Part shown: piece by piece, positions 32,941 through 45,016 of the stretch
Layout: each line of letters starts with the position of its first letter
Numbering within the stretch: position 1 is the stretch's first letter
Assembly (NCBI RefSeq): GCF_018873765.1
Contig: NC_057926.1
Location: forward strand, 56,557,378 to 56,621,377
Direction: 5' to 3'
DNA from: Telopea speciosissima
Taxonomy: Eukaryota > Streptophyta > Magnoliopsida > Proteales > Proteaceae
Length of the DNA stretch: 64,000 nucleotides
Made by a program: the position numbers and the translations under genes
Notes under the pieces: generated by a model
Told to the model about the DNA's origin: nothing
The model's database searches: none
Seen by the model: the letters and a program-made list of their open reading frames with translations, nothing else

Positions 32941-32948
32941 GATAGAGA

Positions 32949-35900
32949 TGGTGGAAAAAAAATAAGAGTTTGAGAACAGGCATAATTGGAATCATGGATG
33001 AATCAGAATCCCAATCGATTCTGATCTGATCATTTAAATCGTGCGTGTTTGTAAGTGGTATTATAATCTAGTGTAAGTTAGGTGAAGGTGCACATGCAAC
33101 TCTGAGTAGATATTTGAGTCAAACTTTGATAGTATGGGAGAGAGGTGGGGGAGGACCATGTAAGCTGGACCCTGTGCCTTGCAGTTTGCATGCCATGTTC
33201 CAAACATGTAAGATAACTTTTTGATTGTCCCGTGGATGGGTTTCAGAAGCCCAAAATCTGAGACGATTCCAAGAAGTTGGCAAAGAGTTATGGACTTTGC
33301 TCAAGGGTTTAAAGAACCCGGTCCAGATCGGATGGGCGAGAATCGACTGAAATCTGTCATAACCATAGATTTTAGAAGGGGATCGGCCGGAATCGGGATC
33401 AGCCTCAGTCCATTCTAATCTGAATGAATCGCTAGTCATCAGCTCAGAAGGTTTGGGTCATGTTTTGTATCACCTCTCTAAATTCCAGAGGGATAAAGAA
33501 TTTTGATTCTCGACTGACTGGAATTAATTTGACCTTGGCCAAATTATGCCTTTTTGGATATCAGTTTTGACAGTCCCTTTATCCACAGTTTTAGGAACAA
33601 ATTCCCCCCCCCCCTTTCTTTTCTTGCCCAACAAACATACCCTAATTGTACTACATGACAGATTAAGTGACACTAAAGCTCCATAGACAGGTAGACTCAA
33701 GGTTCCTTCATTCAAATCTCAAGTTTCAATCCAAACTGAGTTGACCAAACAGAAAATAAAGCTCTGAGAAATTCAGGACAGGGGGGAAACCAATACAAAG
33801 GAAGATGCCAGTAGATAGAACTGTATATAATATGAATTTGAATCCAAAATATAACTCATGAGCAACCCAGACCACTCCCTGGATAACCAACCATTACAAC
33901 ATGATAGAACTAGGTGAACTGTCCAAAGATTCCATGTTAAAAAGTGTTTTTTATTTTTATTTTTATTTTAAGAGTCACTTGTGATAATCAAACTATTACC
34001 CGAAAGAATCATTCAATAAGATCAAAGTTAGTACCAGATGTGGTCCAAGTTTCCATGCGCCAATTCGAATAGGTATAGTTGAATTTATCTAACAGATTGT
34101 TGGTCCTGCTCTGTCTTGGGAAGAAATATGCAGCCTTGGTTAAACTAATGAAAGATTCTATAGTTAGACTAATGAAGAAGATTCTGTTGTTAGACTAATG
34201 AAGTATGCAGCTATCTTACTCTGGAAACCTACCAAAGGCCTAGACAATGCTGTTAACAACTCCTTTGTGACTTGTGTAGACAAATACAGTCCAGAAAAAA
34301 TTTCTTAAGCTTACAGATTAGAGCTGAATGGTTCATTCCCAGTTTCAAACAAAAAAAACACATTCAATTGCACTACCCATGAGGTCGCTATAGAGAAGAG
34401 CTACTGTTAGATTCAAATTATGAATTCCATGGTCACTTCTGTAGGATTTTGGAGGAATCAACTTTGTATCAAACTTCAAATTCTTTTCCTTCAATACTTG
34501 GAGATATTTAAGCTGTAGGATGTATTACCAGGCTCACTAACATGATTTTTCGGTGACAGTTGTAAAAGTGCCAGGACTAAATCTTCTGCTTCCCCCACCC
34601 TCAAAAAAAAGGTATTACAATCTTGACATAGAGCACAAAGATATACAAATGTGTTTGTCTAGGTTCTTAGAAGTGTCAGTGTTTACTTCTGATGTAAATA
34701 AATAGTCTCTTGAATCTGTCGAAGGATTGGCAACAAGTTTATATGAAAAAGGCATCTTTTTGTTAAAGCTGATCTCATGGTTATAAGCAGACTGAGGATG
34801 AATGCTTCAAAGGGATCTCCAAAACATTTGCATGTTTACCTCAAGTAGGAAAACATATGTTGTACTACAGAATTTCTCTGCCGTTCACTTTTACTGTATT
34901 ATTATTATCAAGCAAATCAAATTGGAGGTTGGTAGTATTGGAGTATCTTAATACAGATGGAAGTAGTCGTGGGGCCAGGAATGTCGATTTCTGAGAACAA
35001 ACCAATACTTCTGTAGCTGATGCTTAAGGCGATGATGCTAATTTTTTTTCAATGATGATCAGAAGAGAGTTAAATCACTTTTTTCCCCATATATTTTCTT
35101 GAACACCAATTTTTTCCAATTTGTAGTTTTTTGCAGTTCTTTGTAATTTGTCTCTTTTTTTTTGTGTAGGGGGGGCGGTGGTTGGAGGGGTCTTGAGGGA
35201 AGGGGGAAGTGGGGAGGAGGGTAAGTAAATAGGATACTTTGGCAGCTCAAATCCAGGCAACTTAACAACTGAAAATGCAAATGAGAGGAAAGAGATCATG
35301 AACAATTGCAAACATTTCAGGAGATAGGTATGCCCGACTTATGATGCTCAACAGGAGAATAAAAAGCTATAGTCCCATATTGATGCAGCTAAAAAATATA
35401 GAAGAATTCTATTGCCAAAATAAGAAACCAAGAGTAAGATAACAAGGGTCAGAGAGAAGACTGCTCAACTCAAGGGTCAAAGAGGACCACTTAACTCTGG
35501 GGTCGCTTGGGGACTCACTCACCACAATAGGTTACATTGGACTCAAATTCTTCTCTTTTTTTTTTTTTTTTATACTTCACAATACATATATATATTGGGG
35601 AAGGGGGAACTAGCCGTTGGAATATAGCTGCTGGAAACATCTTGGAAAGAGTGCATGGGAGAAATTGGAGTGGGTATTAAATGTAAGATCATGACTACAT
35701 CACATATATATTTCATTTGCACACTCGACTTGAAACTAAATCAACCTGATGCTATTTCATAAGGAAGTCTTCCACAGACAAGTCAAGCAATGTTCATTAC
35801 AGTTTGGGTTCAGCATGAATGTAAGAGGAAAGTTTCCAGGTTTTGAGTACAGTAAGAATGTTCATACTGTACTAAGACCATATTCTCACAACCATAGGTA

Positions 35901-36706
35901 TCACGCCCATTGCAGCTAATGTTATCTCAATAGTATCCTCTTTATTTATGGTTGACAGAACGTATAAACAAATCTTGAAGGTCCAAACAGAGCAAGAATC
36001 ACTAATTAAAAAAAAAAATCCAAATTTACAATTCTTAAACCTGGTTATTTGTATTTTTAGAAAGATTTGATTGTCCAACATTTGACTGAGTAGCTGCAAA
36101 TGCATAAGGTGGTTTTGTTTACTGGTCAAACCTAGTGAAAATGGGACCCGGTCCCCAAAACCAGTTAAAGGCTGCACTTTTAAGAACACTGGATATTTTG
36201 AGATACAATAGATTGTGACAACCTTGAAAGAGAAAGAAACTAAGAATAGTTCCCAAAAATGCATAAGTAAATAGCTCAATAAAAAAATGTACAAATAATA
36301 GATCTAAAAAAGAAACAGAAGAAAAGAGGAATGCATAATGGTTGAGAAGAACATGATATGGCAGATCTCACAGTATTAACCATCTCCCTGCAGTAGCACC
36401 CTTTTCTAACCCATTGCAATCCTTAGACAAGGTTGCCACCAACACATGACAGTATAGAAAATTAAGATTAAAAATGGACTAAAAATAAAATGTAGCAGCG
36501 AAAATATAATAATTGTGAGGAAACGCCTGCATCAAACATTAAAGACAGTTTAAAGGCTGTACAACGATGTATGTCAAAGATTTTGAGTTTTTAACAAAGC
36601 GATCAGTACATTAGACTCCAGCTATCAATATGAACCATGGATTCAAAACCATAAAATGTATATTTACCTTGTCTCCAATAAGAAAGAAGAAATGTATCTA
36701 TAACTG
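32949..36706. other. Long spacer without recognised genes
   Basis: AT-rich sequence; I found no coding exon that fits a family. Homopolymer C (33604) and T (35552) runs, and a GGGTGGTTGGAGGGG-like G-rich tract at 35168-35220. The right part may include 3' UTR or downstream sequence of the minus-strand gene that ends at 36707. Confidence 0.4.
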
Positions 36707-38745
36707 TCAGCGCTTCCGATCTTTCCTCTGTCTAGATTTGGCTCTCTGCCATTTTTTTCTTGAGACCAGTTTGCTCTTTGGTTTCAATTTTAACTCTGGC
36801 GAGAACTTGAAATTCGGATCTCTCATGCGTGCTTGTATATCCTTGAAGAATTGCATGTTTAACTTCTTTGGTCCACCCTTTCTAAGCTCTGCATACTCTG
36901 GCCCTGAAACAATATTTTCAAAAGCTCCTATTAGGATGTCTATATCACTCATGACCTCCCATACATTGATGTAACGCCCATCTGGCCCTTTCTTCAGTTT
37001 TTTCAGGGCATTCTCAACTGCAATTTTCCTAGCTTGTTTTCCTGGAGAAAGCTCGGGCGGTTCCTTCTCAGCTTTCAATAATTCTGAGATTGTTCGATAT
37101 TTTGGTGTCTCCTCAAACTCAAATAACTTGTCTAAATAAGCATCACTACTCTTGTTTGGGTAGGCTTCTGTAGGAATGTCATCGTCATCATCACATTCGC
37201 TACCTGTCCAAAGTGTCTTCTCCTCATCACTTCCAGACCATACACTTCTCAACTCATCGCTATCATCTGCATCAATAAGGTCTGAGTGCTCCTTTGCTTT
37301 CTGTTTGACTTTCCTGATCTCCTCTTCAACACGGCTTCGACCTTTTTTAGCATTTCTTTCATCATCATCATTATCATCATCATCACTTCCTGTCCAAAGA
37401 CATGTCTCCTCATCCATCTCCTTTTCCCAAGCTTTCCTAAACTCCTCATCTCCAGGTTTTCCATTGCCAAAGAGGTCATAATATGAACGTCCACTACGAG
37501 CATATGATCGCCATACTGAAGATTCAAGATAAGCAATGATGTATGATGAGTACAATACAAATAGCAGAACAGTAGGGAAGAATTTTGACAGTACTAGATA
37601 CTCAATATCTGTTAATCAAATTGCGAAAAACAATAGAATACTACAGAATAGGAAGTAAACTGCACTTTGATCTTATTAGTTGTCTCAAAAGTGAAATCAT
37701 TATGCAAGCTTGCACTGGTACATCTGTATGGAATTCCATTTAAGAATTTTGTAGTGTTGTTTTAAGGGTGTAGCATATTGTGACAGTGGGCAATGTGCTA
37801 GATTTGAGATAACAAATACAACTGTGTTGTCAAGCAATTACAAAAACATTATATGATCTCTGTTAAAAACTTCTTCCCTTAGTAAATATTCATTCGGAAA
37901 TGGTTCCCTACACTGCCCGAGTGCAGTTTCCGGCGAATGAGAGAACCCCCTTTTGAATCTGACAATAGGGGGAGGGGTGTTTATGACATATTACCCCCTC
38001 ACATGAACAGTGATATGTGAGGGGTTGTGCAATTTGAGCTGGTGTTGTGCACAACTTTTTCCCTATTACCAAAATGATAATTTGATTAAAGGAATCAAAG
38101 TTGAGTCGATGAAGAGTGAGAGACACAAATATATCAGCATATAAGAAAATGCCTCCCAATTACCAAAATGTCAAACCACTGGGGAATTATTCATCGAATG
38201 ATTAGTTCCAACCAGAAGAAGAATGTCCCCTTTGAGTACTTTCTACAAAAACATAGATTACACTCATACAGTAAACTTACTACAACCCACTCATTCTCCA
38301 TAACAAAAAGCCTGTACAGAAGTTGGCAGTCAATGAAGATAAATAGACTTGCTCCAAAATGAATTAAGGATGTCGTGGGACAGAAAGAAAGAAAAATTAT
38401 AAATCTTACGCATAAAATTCAGCATTGGAAACTAACCTTGAAAACTCGGCCAGTATCCTCCAATAATTTGATTTCTTAAAATACTAACAAAGAAATCACT
38501 CTGAGCATCCAACCTGAAAGGAAGACGAGTGCTTTTACTCGTAGGACTTATTTGAAGAATTATAAGAACCAAATTCACACTTGAAAAAGACTACAAAGAA
38601 AGAAAAAGAGAGAGTGTGTTCTCTCTGATTGTGAAAACAGTGGCAGATGTTATCACCTTTGAACTGCTGGTTCTGCCAACCATGATTTTCGAATGGAAAG
38701 CAGAGACGGAAACAACGAAAGGCGGCAACAAAACCTTCTAGCCAT
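36707..38745 (-). CDS. Organelle-targeted acidic/basic plant protein with W-[TS]-G-S repeats (unknown function)
   Basis: Three exons, 38657-38745, 38437-38513 and 36707-37515, give 324 residues in frame. The N terminus (MARRFCCRLSLFPSLLSIRK) is Arg/Ser/Leu-rich without acids, like a mitochondrial or plastid presequence. Residues 96-99, 148-151 and 158-161 repeat W-[TS]-G-S followed by Asp/Glu runs. Residues 176-270 form a mixed helical segment (TISELLKAEKEPPELSPGK, GRYINVWEVMSDIDILIGAF), and the C terminus (about 296-324) is strongly Lys/Arg-rich, suggesting RNA or ribosome binding. I do not recognise a named domain. The layout (presequence, acidic repeats, basic tail) fits a plant-specific organellar protein, but function is inferred only loosely. 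The start at 38745 is chosen because it alone gives a presequence and a phase-2 exon that joins exon 2. Confidence 0.8.
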
Positions 38746-39900
38746 CAACTCGCTCAGCTCAGGGGATCGATTTGGGCAGGCCAAAAATTTTATGACAAAA
38801 TTGCCCGTTTCCGACTTTCAGTTCTGTTTGGCTACGTTTGGTAAATGTCTGAACGCCGTTCTGAAATGTTTTTCCATTCTTTGAGAACAAAAAAACATCG
38901 AACACTCGAAACCATAACAACAACAAATAAGCTAAACTCTCTTGAAAATTAAAAGAACAGTATAGCGCAGGGGTAGTTGAGTTGAAACTTTCTGCTAAAG
39001 ACAGCAATAAAGACACTTTTAATTTTCCTCTCTTCTACTTACAAACCTACTAGTCTTCAAATAAAATATTCGAATTCATCCCTCATAAAGTCCAATCCAT
39101 CATCTACTATCCCAACCCATATATTCAAATAAATTCAGCAAAGTTCTTGACATCCTGTGGACTTGTATAAAATGAAAAAACATCACCAGCAAATCAACCC
39201 TTTCTTTAATCTTATTCTTAAAATCTTTGATAAAGTCCTGGTGCTACACAAATACGTTTGAAAGAATGAAAGTATTTCATTCATAAGACTCACCTGGGAT
39301 TTTAGGGTATGAACTATAGATTTGTTCACCACTGATCCAACTTTCTCTTCTATTTTCCCTGCAAAAATGAAATTAAATAGTTGCTTATTCCATCTTCATC
39401 TTTGAGCGCATAACAGATTTTCATTTAAAAAAAAAAAAACCCTTCAACAGATTTGTAAGTTTGATCCTTAAAGGAATGGAATGCCTAAGTTGCAAACTAA
39501 CGATATGTATATGAGGACGAATAAAACTTGGTTTGACATACATTTTGGGGATTTAAGGGTTTGGGGTTGAAAACGATGGGGAAATGAGAAAATTTTGGTT
39601 TGTGGAACAGGGATGGGGAGAAGTACGGTTCCCCTGTTTGGCCATTCACTTGAACTTTGAGTGAATGGTAACCTAGGCTATAGCGAGAAAGCGAGAAAGC
39701 GAGAAAGCAAGAAAGAGAGAGATAAAGAGGGAGAGCCAGAGTGACAGAGTGAGAAGAGGGGTGAAGATTGAGTGAGGAGCAACAGTTTCAAAGCTATACC
39801 TGGACACTCGGACGCCTAGTTGAGCAAGTTGATTGAGTTGCAGAGAGAGAGAGCTTCAGCTTTGCGTGTGTAAATTCACTCGAGTAGTATAGAGTTGCAG
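38746..39900. other. Upstream region of the organelle-protein gene
   Basis: Likely promoter and leader of the minus-strand gene at its right side. A 65-nt piece (39293-39361) with good splice-like borders on the minus strand could be a leader exon, but nothing confirms it. A GCGAGAAA microsatellite lies at 39683-39712. Confidence 0.35.
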
Positions 39901-39919
39901 AAGGTTTTCGTGCCTTGCA

Positions 39920-40246
39920 ATGGAGTCGATTTGCCTGGGCTTTGAGTTGCAGAGGAGTTCAAGACGTGTTTCAGTCGCAAGAAGGTTTCAGCCGAGAGCG
40001 AAAGAGGGGGGATTGGGTAGTTTCATCGGGTTTTCAAGGACCACTTTTATGACCTGTTTCTTGAATTTGATCCTGGGAGTGAGAGTTGGACCCGGTTCAT
40101 TATTTGGGCACGGAAAAATGGTCCATGATTTATTCCCTTTTCTGGTCCCAAATGGGATAAAGAACAGGAAAAACGTTCTCGAGAGTGTTCCAAACTACCG
40201 CTCAGACCCAACTTGTTCCTTCACATTCATCTTTCCCGACTCCTAA
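39920..40246 (+). CDS. Possible orphan first exon or non-genic frame
   Basis: A 108-codon open frame starting MESICLGFELQRSSRRVSVA is preceded by GAGAGAG and GTTGCAG-rich sequence that looks like a plant leader. The first 45 codons are Arg/Ser-rich and could be an organellar presequence. A possible donor (GGA before GTGAGAG) lies near 40079, but no downstream exon was found in the next several kb. It may be a truncated gene or chance; I do not recognise a family. Confidence 0.2.
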   Translation: MESICLGFELQRSSRRVSVARRFQPRAKEGGLGSFIGFSRTTFMTCFLNLILGVRVGPGSLFGHGKMVHDLFPFLVPNGIKNRKNVLESVPNYRSDPTCSFTFIFPDS

Positions 40247-41298
40247 GCCCACCGATGAAGGTTTTAGTAGGAACCAAGCTCTGGTACCATGCTTGGTTCA
40301 AAATATGGGTTTGGATCGGTGGAATCGCCCGGATAAAATTCGGTATAGCCCGTGGGGGATCCTGATCTTTTGCCTCGCCACCTCGGATACTGATCCAATG
40401 ATACAACCCAAAGGTAAAAAGATAATAAAAATCATTTTATGAAACACTAAGGGCAAATCTGTCTGATCCGGCCCGATTCAGGGCAATCTGGATCGGAATC
40501 GACCAAGATTGATCCCGATTACTAAAATCCTGATACCACGTAGATAAACGATGTGACATTTCCAACAGGTTATTTTATGTCAGGTGAACTTTGACAACAA
40601 AGTTGGACTTGATTCATCATTGTCTCGAAGATCCTTCAAGGTGACGAAAAAAATGAGGTGTCTACAGTTATTCGTTTAAAATAGAATCAAACTGAACCAA
40701 GAAAAACATTTGTTTTTAATTTTAAAAAATGAAATTTAATTCGATTTTGATTTTAGGGGTAAAACTGTGGGTTTGAACTAAAGTGAATTAAACAAGTCAA
40801 ACGAAATCAAATCGAATTAAACCAAATGAAACCATGTACCATAGGGGTCCCCCTATTGCCTTGCCTTCGGGCTTTGCTCTTGTACTCTGTTTTTATTTTT
40901 ATTTTTTAAAATTAAATTTACATAAAATAAAAAAAACCCATTATTATATTTCCGAAATTGAGCCTATTTTTTCAATAAAAAAAGGTTTTAAACTCGGTCG
41001 ATTATAACGTTCAGTGACTGAAATACCCCTGCATGCCGGCATAAGGTGAAAAATGGGATCGGTTCGGTGGATTCAAGTCAATCCATATCAGACCAATCCT
41101 TATACGGACACATTTATGTGATAGAAGACCAAGCAAGCATGTCATTCAGCTTAAAATGTATTTTATATTCATCTCCATTTGATGGCATTTTGATAATTTT
41201 ACTAAAATTTTGAATAGGAGTTTCAACTTTAATTTTTCCTACTTTTGGACTAAAATTTGGCTATTGAGATGTATGTGTGATCTTCTTTCACATGCACT
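40247..41298. other. Intergenic spacer, nothing recognised
   Basis: Contains GATCCGGCCCGATTCAGG-like fragments typical of diverged MITEs. No gene seen. Confidence 0.4.
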
Positions 41299-41541
41299 CA
41301 TGGTTTTAGTGCAAGGTATCGGAATGGTTATCGACAACACGGAAAACCGATATGATACCGATACGATATTGGCCTAGATCGGCTGTATCAGAAACCCCTT
41401 GATTTCCTTAAAAAATAAGTTTTTGGACCATTTTACCCCTTATTCGTACCGAGCTATTGATACGGTATCGGTATCAGTAACTGGCAAAACCGATACGTAT
41501 CGCCTGATACGGGCGATACGATACCGATACTTAGAACCATG
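41299..41541. mobile_element. MITE with CATGGTTTTAG ends (TATCGATAC family)
   Basis: 243 bp, from CATGGTTTTAGTGCAAGGTATC to the complement of CGATACTTAGAACCATG. Flanking octamers CATGCACT and CATGCATT agree at 7 of 8 positions. The interior has many GATACGGTATCGG words and the conserved centre TTTGGACCATTTTACCCCTT. It is the best-defined member here of a family also seen near 5805 and 27781. Confidence 0.7.
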
Positions 41542-41569
41542 CATGCATTAACCCATACATTGCCAAATA

Positions 41570-41878
41570 AGGATGTCAATTGGTATGGTTTTGATTCGGT
41601 ACACTGCACATATGCCCCATACCGACGCCTTACTGAATTTCAATTTGGTACAGGTATTTCATATCAATATTGTACCGAATCGATTCGGTATAAATTAAAA
41701 TAGGTCTTTCAGTATAGTATCAGTTAAGTATGGTGTATTTTCAATATTATAACCCATACTATATTGAATACTAACTTGGTACGTATATCCCATATCGATA
41801 CCGTACCAGATTCGATATCGATAATTCGATATGGAAACAGTTTCAGTGTTCAACTCGATACACATTGACACCCTTAGG
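41570..41878. mobile_element. hAT-like MITE with AAGGATGTCAAT ends
   Basis: TAAGGATGTCAATTGGTATGG at the left pairs with CACATTGACACCCTTA at the right. The octamer GCCAAATA flanks both sides (41562-41569, 41879-41886). Confidence 0.65.
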
Positions 41879-42493
41879 GCCAAATAGTGAAGCATTATAC
41901 TTCACTAGGCATAGTACATCTCAAGATTTACTCATTCTTTCCCATAGATTTTTTGTCTATCCAAGAAATGAAGGGTGGGCTAGATTTACTCTAAGTTTTG
42001 TAACAATGTTTCCTCCACACATGGTTTGAGGAATCAGTATTAGATTGGCTAGATTGATCGATTCGTATTGAAATTGGTGGGGACCGATATTTATTCCTGA
42101 CTGATCTGTATCAGTAGACCGATAAAAATATTTTGGAAAAAATTTAATTTTTGGAAGAATACAGGAACAAATCTATCTGATCCAAACCGATACAGACCGA
42201 TCCGGATCAATAGACCAATACCAATAAAACCCTGCCTCCATAGAGTAGCAAGGAAGAGGAGGAGTTTCAGTCACCTGGGTAGTGTGGAGGTGGTCCTATA
42301 GTAGTCCTATTGCTTGGTTTCCCTACGCAGTTGGTGGAACTTCCATTCTTGTTTGGTGATGGGCTAAATTCTCAGACCCTTTCTTTCATCTTATGCTTTT
42401 TTAGAAACTTCTTGAAGAGTAATTATTTATTATGGACCATTGGATTTAATATAGGTATTAAGTTAATAATTAAATACCAATGTAACTGGTAAC

Positions 42494-43079
42494 TAGGGGT
42501 GTCAAAATCTAGCCTGAACCGTTATGATCGACCAAAACCTGCTGAAAAAATCCGAGACCGAACCGAACCCTAGGGTATGACGTGATCGGTTGAACACCGG
42601 ACCGACCGATAACAAACCGAAAATCGAACCGAATGAAACAGATAAGAAAATAATGAGTATAAGGTTATGAATCATTGAATTGATTTCAATATTAGTGAGC
42701 AAATTTATGGTTGTAAGATAAATTGTTACAAATCAATGAGTATGAGGTTATGAAAATATAGAAATTGATTTGTAACAATGCTTGTTCCATTGATCTCCTT
42801 TTTAAGTGTGGGGCTAATGAAATATTTTATGCAGTTGAAAAGAGAAAGAGAAAAAAATAGGCACAAACCAAACCCAACTTGTTTAAAAAAATCCGATACC
42901 AAACCGATATCAACTCGTTATCATAAATCGAAATTGACACGAAATCAAACCGCATCGAAACCGAAACTGAGTCGATATCGAAAAGTTCTTATTGAATTGG
43001 TCTCGGTTTCTCTAAAAGTCACACCGAAATCAAAAAACTCAAACCAAAACCGGATCAAACCGACCCATTGACACCCCTA
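42494..43079. mobile_element. hAT MITE, TAGGGGTGTCAA family
   Basis: 586 bp with a perfect 12-bp TIR (TAGGGGTGTCAA / TTGACACCCCTA) and a perfect 8-bp target duplication CTGGTAAC (42486-42493, 43080-43087). Arms are rich in ACCGAACCG and CGATATCG. It has an internal repeat TGAGTATAAGGTTATGAA (near 42654 and 42737). Confidence 0.88.
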
Positions 43080-43087
43080 CTGGTAAC

Positions 43088-43816
43088 CCATTTCTTCTTC
43101 TTTGTAGAACACCACCGCCCCACCCCTATCCTTTGCAACCCACCCACGCACCCACCTCGCCCAATCCCTGTTCGTCCTCCCAGCCTTGCTAGCCTCAAAT
43201 CGCATCGGACCCCAGTCCCGCGGCCTTCAGTCACGAGTCACGACCAATACTGATACGGATCAATTGATACAATACCGACTCCTAAAACCATGGATGTGGC
43301 GGGTCAAGAGCTACGTACGCTAGTCCTATACCCAACTGAGATTGTTGGGTTGATATGGCCCTTTAATTTGACAGATGGCGTAATAATTAAACGCCATTTG
43401 TCATATTTGTCATCTAATCAAATAGTAAAAAAGGTCCTAAATTAGAAAAACGCTACCTTAGATTTGTCCGGGTCAACTCCAATATCTAAGGTCGACCAAT
43501 AAAAATTGAATGTTTCTGTTAAGCAAAAAAATCAAAACATTTCAATGACACGTGTTTATTAAGGGTATTTTGGTCAATACAGAGCAATACATTTGCAGGT
43601 CTAATTACCATGAACACCTCATTACCTTTGACACATCACATCAAACGAGAGAAATTAGATGCAAAAGATCCATTTTAATTTATGGTTACTAAAACTAACT
43701 ATTCTTCCCCATCTCTCTCCATTCTGTTCTCAACCTCTTACAACCACAAGACAAACCAAGAAACACATAACCGATCACCATTTCCACCTCTTTTCATGGT
43801 AGTAGTAGTAGTAGCA
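43088..43816 (+). promoter_or_regulatory. Upstream region of the small plant gene
   Basis: GC-rich patch to 43250 with a CCTAAAACCATGG MITE-type terminus at 43260-43273, then AT-rich sequence and a CTCTCTCC-rich leader (43705-43800). GTA triplets lie just before the start codon. Confidence 0.35.
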
Positions 43817-44239
43817 ATGGATACAGAGACAGAGATGCAACATTTGAAAAGTTCATCTGAGATTAGATTGGAGAACAACATAGAAAGCGTTAGATACCCT
43901 TACATTGTTGATGATGATCAGCTTAAGTACACAAGCTTGAAAGATCTCTTACCAAATTCCCCAACTAAATGTTTGCCAAACCTCTATGTCAATGGATTCG
44001 ACATTTCGATTCGAAACCAGTTGGTTAAACAAGCGGCATCGGCTTATCTTCAATCGGCAGGGAGACTAATTACGAATCACAACCAGAATTGGTTGGATAG
44101 GTTCTGGATGAGGAGACTAGCCATTAGAGCTTCTATAAGTTCTTATTGGCATAATTATGTTAGAGATCCATTGCAAGCTTGTGCTAGCCCAATATATCAG
44201 TTATTTGCTTGTTTACTCAATAGGATTGAGTGGGTTTGA
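43817..44239 (+). CDS. Small intronless conserved plant protein, unknown function
   Basis: 140 residues from MDTETEMQHLKSSSE to ...LLNRIEWV. The frame is open for 135 bp further upstream (from 43682), but the first ATG there lies in an untranslated-looking CT-rich leader; the start at 43817 (GCAATGG context) gives the plausible protein. Features seen: YTSLKDLLP near residue 43, the pattern ISIRNQLVKQAASAYLQS (about 68-85), then a Trp/Arg-rich stretch (WLDRFWMRRLAI) and a C-terminal amphipathic helix. I recall similar small uncharacterised angiosperm proteins with the SLKDLLP and I-x-N-x-L-V-K-x-A-A-x-A-Y-L motifs; no function is known to me. No signal peptide or membrane segment. Confidence 0.7.
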   Translation: MDTETEMQHLKSSSEIRLENNIESVRYPYIVDDDQLKYTSLKDLLPNSPTKCLPNLYVNGFDISIRNQLVKQAASAYLQSAGRLITNHNQNWLDRFWMRRLAIRASISSYWHNYVRDPLQACASPIYQLFACLLNRIEWV

Positions 44240-44820
44240 AGTAGAACTCTAATTGCATGAGAAGATTGTGAAGTAATGGATCTTTCTTAAGGTACAAATT
44301 GCTTTGTTCTCTTATTCCACCCCCTTTTCTTCTCTTTTAATGTATTCATCTTTATTTTTGTAAAGAAAAGTTCTTAAGGATGATATAAGCATTAGATTTG
44401 AAATCAAAATTAGATTGGTTTTTTCAATTTTACTTATCAACCTATATCTATCTCAGAATTATAAGGATCCTGATCGAATTCCCCCCTCCTCCTTTTTAGA
44501 CATGGTTAAGAGATTCGATAGAGGTAGCTTGATTCTTTTCTTCTGTTTTTTGTTTTTTGTTTTTTGTTTTTGTTTTTTGTTTTTCCATTGGGGGACTAAA
44601 AGTTGGAGTAATGTTAATTGGGTTTTCAAATGATTTGTTGTTACTTAACAACCAATCACCTAAAAAAAAAAGAGCGTCCCAGTGCACAAGGCTCCTGCTA
44701 CTGCAGGGTCTGGAAGGGGCCATGTACACCACCTTACCCCTTAATGTTTCTAATAAATTTCAGATAGCCCATTTGCTTGTCTTGAGAATTCATTTACCTC
44801 CTCCATGGGGAAGTTGAAAC
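44240..44820. other. 3' flank of the small gene
   Basis: Probable 3' UTR to about 44370, then a TTTTTGTTTT-rich tract (44540-44585). Nothing else seen. Confidence 0.4.
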
Positions 44821-45016
44821 CATGGTTCGTAATCTTGGTATCGGTATCAGATAAGTGGATCGTATCGAGATCGCCTAAACTTGGGCCAAATATGATACTT
44901 TTATCTCTGTTTTTTGTAAAAAAATAATCTATTTTTTTTTAAAAACATTTTTATCCTTGTCCGTACAGATGGATTGGATTGATCTCGACGGTTCCGATCC
45001 GAGATTACGAACCATG
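44821..45016. mobile_element. MITE with CATGGTTCGTAATCT ends
   Basis: 196 bp, with left CATGGTTCGTAATCTTGG and right CGAGATTACGAACCATG, a near-perfect 17-bp TIR. TTGAAAC occurs directly on the left (44814-44820) and one base beyond the right end (45018-45024). A related end fragment is at 47180-47200. Confidence 0.75.

Noticed and set aside
33119..33439. 106-codon minus-strand frame
   Set aside because: No family resemblance, and it overlaps low-complexity GATCGG-type repeat words.
37176..37486. Plus-strand Ser-rich frames over the organelle-protein gene
   Set aside because: Antisense reflections of Asp/Glu-rich codons (GATGATGAT gives ATCATC).
39293..39361. Minus-strand segment with splice-like borders upstream of the organelle-protein gene
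   Set aside because: Two frames are open but neither joins exon 1 at 38745 sensibly, and the gene already has a good start and presequence. At most a leader exon.
42019..43273. A single large CATGGTT-ended element enclosing the hAT MITE at 42494
   Set aside because: Ends at 42019 and 43273 are inverted, but intervening sequence does not match the family and there is no flanking duplication; more likely two separate fragments.
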